From RGIG9608 sp045602425 (GTDB lineage: Bacteria; Bacteroidota; Bacteroidia; Bacteroidales; Paludibacteraceae): DNA of 64,000 nt. Within the stretch, counting starts at the first letter, position 1. Every line of letters starts with the position of its first letter. The position numbers were made by a program, and so were the translations under genes. Location: positions 86,071 through 150,070 of the forward strand of contig JAZSBO010000026.1 in the NCBI GenBank assembly GCA_045602425.1. The letters are read 5' to 3'. Below, piece after piece: positions 62,928 through 64,000 of the stretch. Under the pieces are notes generated by a model. It searched no databases and was not told the DNA's origin. It worked only from the letters and a program-made list of their open reading frames with translations.

Positions 62928-62935
62928 CAAAAATA
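62928..62935 (-). promoter_or_regulatory. holB operon -7 box
   Basis: Reads TATTTTTG on the minus strand, an exact match, 27 nt before the holB ATG. Confidence 0.6.
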
Positions 62936-62940
62936 CAATA

Positions 62941-62973
62941 AAAAACGAACGCACTTGCTGTGCGTTCGTTTTT
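62941..62973 (-). terminator. Terminator of the second FISUMP gene
   Basis: AACGAACGCAC and GTGCGTTCGTT form an 11-bp stem with a 5-nt loop and flanking A/T runs, 31 nt after the stop at 63005. Confidence 0.85.
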
Positions 62974-63004
62974 ATTTCTCTACAATTCGCGTAATATGTG
63001 AGAT

Positions 63005-63922
63005 TTACTCACAAACCCCACGCACGGGCTGCCCACAGTAGCGGTAGTAGCCGCTCCAATCCACATCGTCCGAGCCGAAGTAGAGGTTGTCGGCGTATTT
63101 AGAACTGCTCGTATAGAGCGAACTCGACCAACAGTAGCCATGCGACCCTACGTTGCTCAAACCACTATCGTTGCAATAGCCAGCAGCAGGAAGGAATATT
63201 GAATTACCGTTAGAACCCTCTACATTGTAACCATTAACACCATTTAAGGTTGTCCATGTCCAAGTACATTCGTCAATGAGTTCTTTTTGTTCTTCTATGG
63301 TTGGCATACGCCAAAACTCACCCATATTTACCGCAGCTGCATCATCTTCTTTGTCAAGTGTAGTTTTTCCACTTTCATTGTTATATTTCAAGAAAGTACT
63401 ACCACCATCTGTAGTGTCAAAATAAGTACTCCAAGCATAATCGTCTTTTTCTTCAACTTCTCCCCAAGCATAATAACCTCCAGAATGATGAACACTATCT
63501 GCTCCAACATTACATTTTGCCCATTTTACACTTAAACCTAAATCTACATAAGCATAATCAAACTCTGCTGTAAGCGTTATGTTTTCTGTCATCGTAAGCG
63601 TACGAGGATTTTCGGTATTGCCATCGCTCCATTTCACAAACACACAAGCCTCTTTCTTCGCAGTAGCTTCAATGATTACCTCTGCGTCTTTTTCGTAAGT
63701 GCCACCCTCGGTTACCGTTCCCATTGCTTCGTTAGAAGAAAGCAAAGTCAGCGTAAACGTTACAGGTGATTCGGGTGTTGGAGTTTCCTCTCCGCCGTTG
63801 TTTTCCGTTGAACCGCCTTGTGGGTCGTCGGGTTCGTTACCTTTGTTGTCGCAAGAAGCGAAAACAGTCATACTCGCTACACAAAGTAGCATCACCAATG
63901 TTCTAAAATCTAATTTTTTCAT
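63005..63922 (-). CDS. FISUMP-domain lipoprotein, second copy
   Basis: Lipoprotein of 305 residues, a paralogue of the one at 3606-4820; lipobox FASC gives Cys24 from this start. The layout is an acidic linker, an InlB-type repeat (KWSDGNTENPRTLTM) and a FISUMP domain with VDLGLSVKWAKCNVGA, YYAWGEV, FWRMPTIEE and YCWSSS, ending VRGVC. The ATG at 63922 gives a standard lipoprotein signal; another in-frame ATG is two codons upstream. The last 45 codons are noticeably richer in G and C than the rest. Anchor residues match copy one but the residues between them differ. Upstream of 63928 only AT-rich DNA remains to the window end. Confidence 0.85.
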   Translation of the reverse strand: MKKLDFRTLVMLLCVASMTVFASCDNKGNEPDDPQGGSTENNGGEETPTPESPVTFTLTLLSSNEAMGTVTEGGTYEKDAEVIIEATAKKEACVFVKWSDGNTENPRTLTMTENITLTAEFDYAYVDLGLSVKWAKCNVGADSVHHSGGYYAWGEVEEKDDYAWSTYFDTTDGGSTFLKYNNESGKTTLDKEDDAAAVNMGEFWRMPTIEEQKELIDECTWTWTTLNGVNGYNVEGSNGNSIFLPAAGYCNDSGLSNVGSHGYCWSSSLYTSSSKYADNLYFGSDDVDWSGYYRYCGQPVRGVCE

Positions 63923-64000
63923 AGTCATAAAATTTTAAATTAAACATAATATAAATTAACTCTTAAAAATTCCTTGCTTTTTGAAACGAAAAAAGTCGCT

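Noticed and set aside
1..64000. CRISPR arrays, integrases, transposases, phage or conjugation genes
   Set aside because: No regularly spaced direct repeats and no such protein motifs were found on either strand.

Overview
The window is AT-rich chromosomal DNA from a member of the Bacteroidota, most likely order Bacteroidales. The evidence is: (i) about twenty -7 boxes of the form TAnnTTTG, the Bacteroidota primary-sigma promoter, in front of genes on both strands; (ii) an LpxC-FabZ fusion next to lpxD; (iii) type IX secretion (T9SS) traits, namely C-terminal sorting domains, a PorP/SprF-like protein and GldH; (iv) FISUMP, GEVED, DUF4465, DUF2851 and DUF6057 families; (v) the holB-ricT-gldH and rbfA-LolC/E-permease neighbourhoods. 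Family or genus cannot be fixed from the sequence alone. No integrase, transposase, CRISPR array, prophage or plasmid gene is visible.

Layout. 1-3.4 kb: lipid A genes (lpxD, lpxC-fabZ; minus strand, truncated by the window start) and ilvC. 3.4-5.2 kb: three palindromic repeats, a FISUMP lipoprotein, and a 212-nt element with about 52 paired bases and 6S-RNA-like architecture. 5.2-9.0 kb: rimM, cytoplasmic GH13 amylase, patatin and mazG, tightly coupled. 9.1-13.7 kb: rplS, rsfS-ftsH and a TPR/OmpA-like lipoprotein. 13.9-19.0 kb: radical SAM/SPASM protein, small lipoprotein, DUF2851, RluA-family synthase and a divergent tryptophanase/tyrosine phenol-lyase. 19.1-24.2 kb: secreted GH29 fucosidase and a large GEVED/T9SS cargo protein. 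24.2-26.2 kb: tRNA-Gly(CCC) and an AspT/YidE-type transporter.

26.2-28.6 kb is the most accessory-looking stretch: a compact five-gene cassette of small exported or membrane proteins (basic low-complexity protein, six-CxxC zinc-finger-like protein, membrane protein, 50-residue lipoprotein, FGE-fold lipoprotein) beside a small HTH gene. 28.8-34.4 kb: DcaP-like porin, TerC, DUF4465 lipoprotein, prfC and a UDG-family glycosylase. 34.4-37.0 kb: a lipoprotein resembling a free-standing copy of the prodomain of the subtilisin-like T9SS protease encoded immediately downstream. 37.0-45.3 kb: rbfA-LolC/E-Ig-like lipoprotein, then S41 protease-MFS-argB-argE, then trxA. 45.4-50.0 kb: CxxCH-bearing PD40/TolB-like lipoprotein with a DUF6057 membrane protein, and pepD. 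50.1-55.8 kb: TonB-receptor-like protein, HD hydrolase, lipase-like lipoprotein and PorP/SprF-like protein, behind a promoter region containing a G8 tract. 55.8-62.9 kb: AddA-like helicase-nuclease, SUI1, trmB, then gldH, ricT and holB. 63-64 kb: a second FISUMP lipoprotein.

Working together: most of the window is housekeeping (lipid A, translation, DNA replication and repair, arginine and branched-chain amino acids) interleaved with surface biology. Fucosidase, amylase, porin and TonB-type receptor point to glycan or peptide use. The T9SS cargo and FISUMP/FGE-fold lipoproteins point to surface display. The least explained parts are the 26-28.5 kb cassette, the prodomain-protease pair, the 6S-like RNA and the two FISUMP proteins whose C-termini diverge in a pattern reminiscent of diversity-generating retroelement targets.
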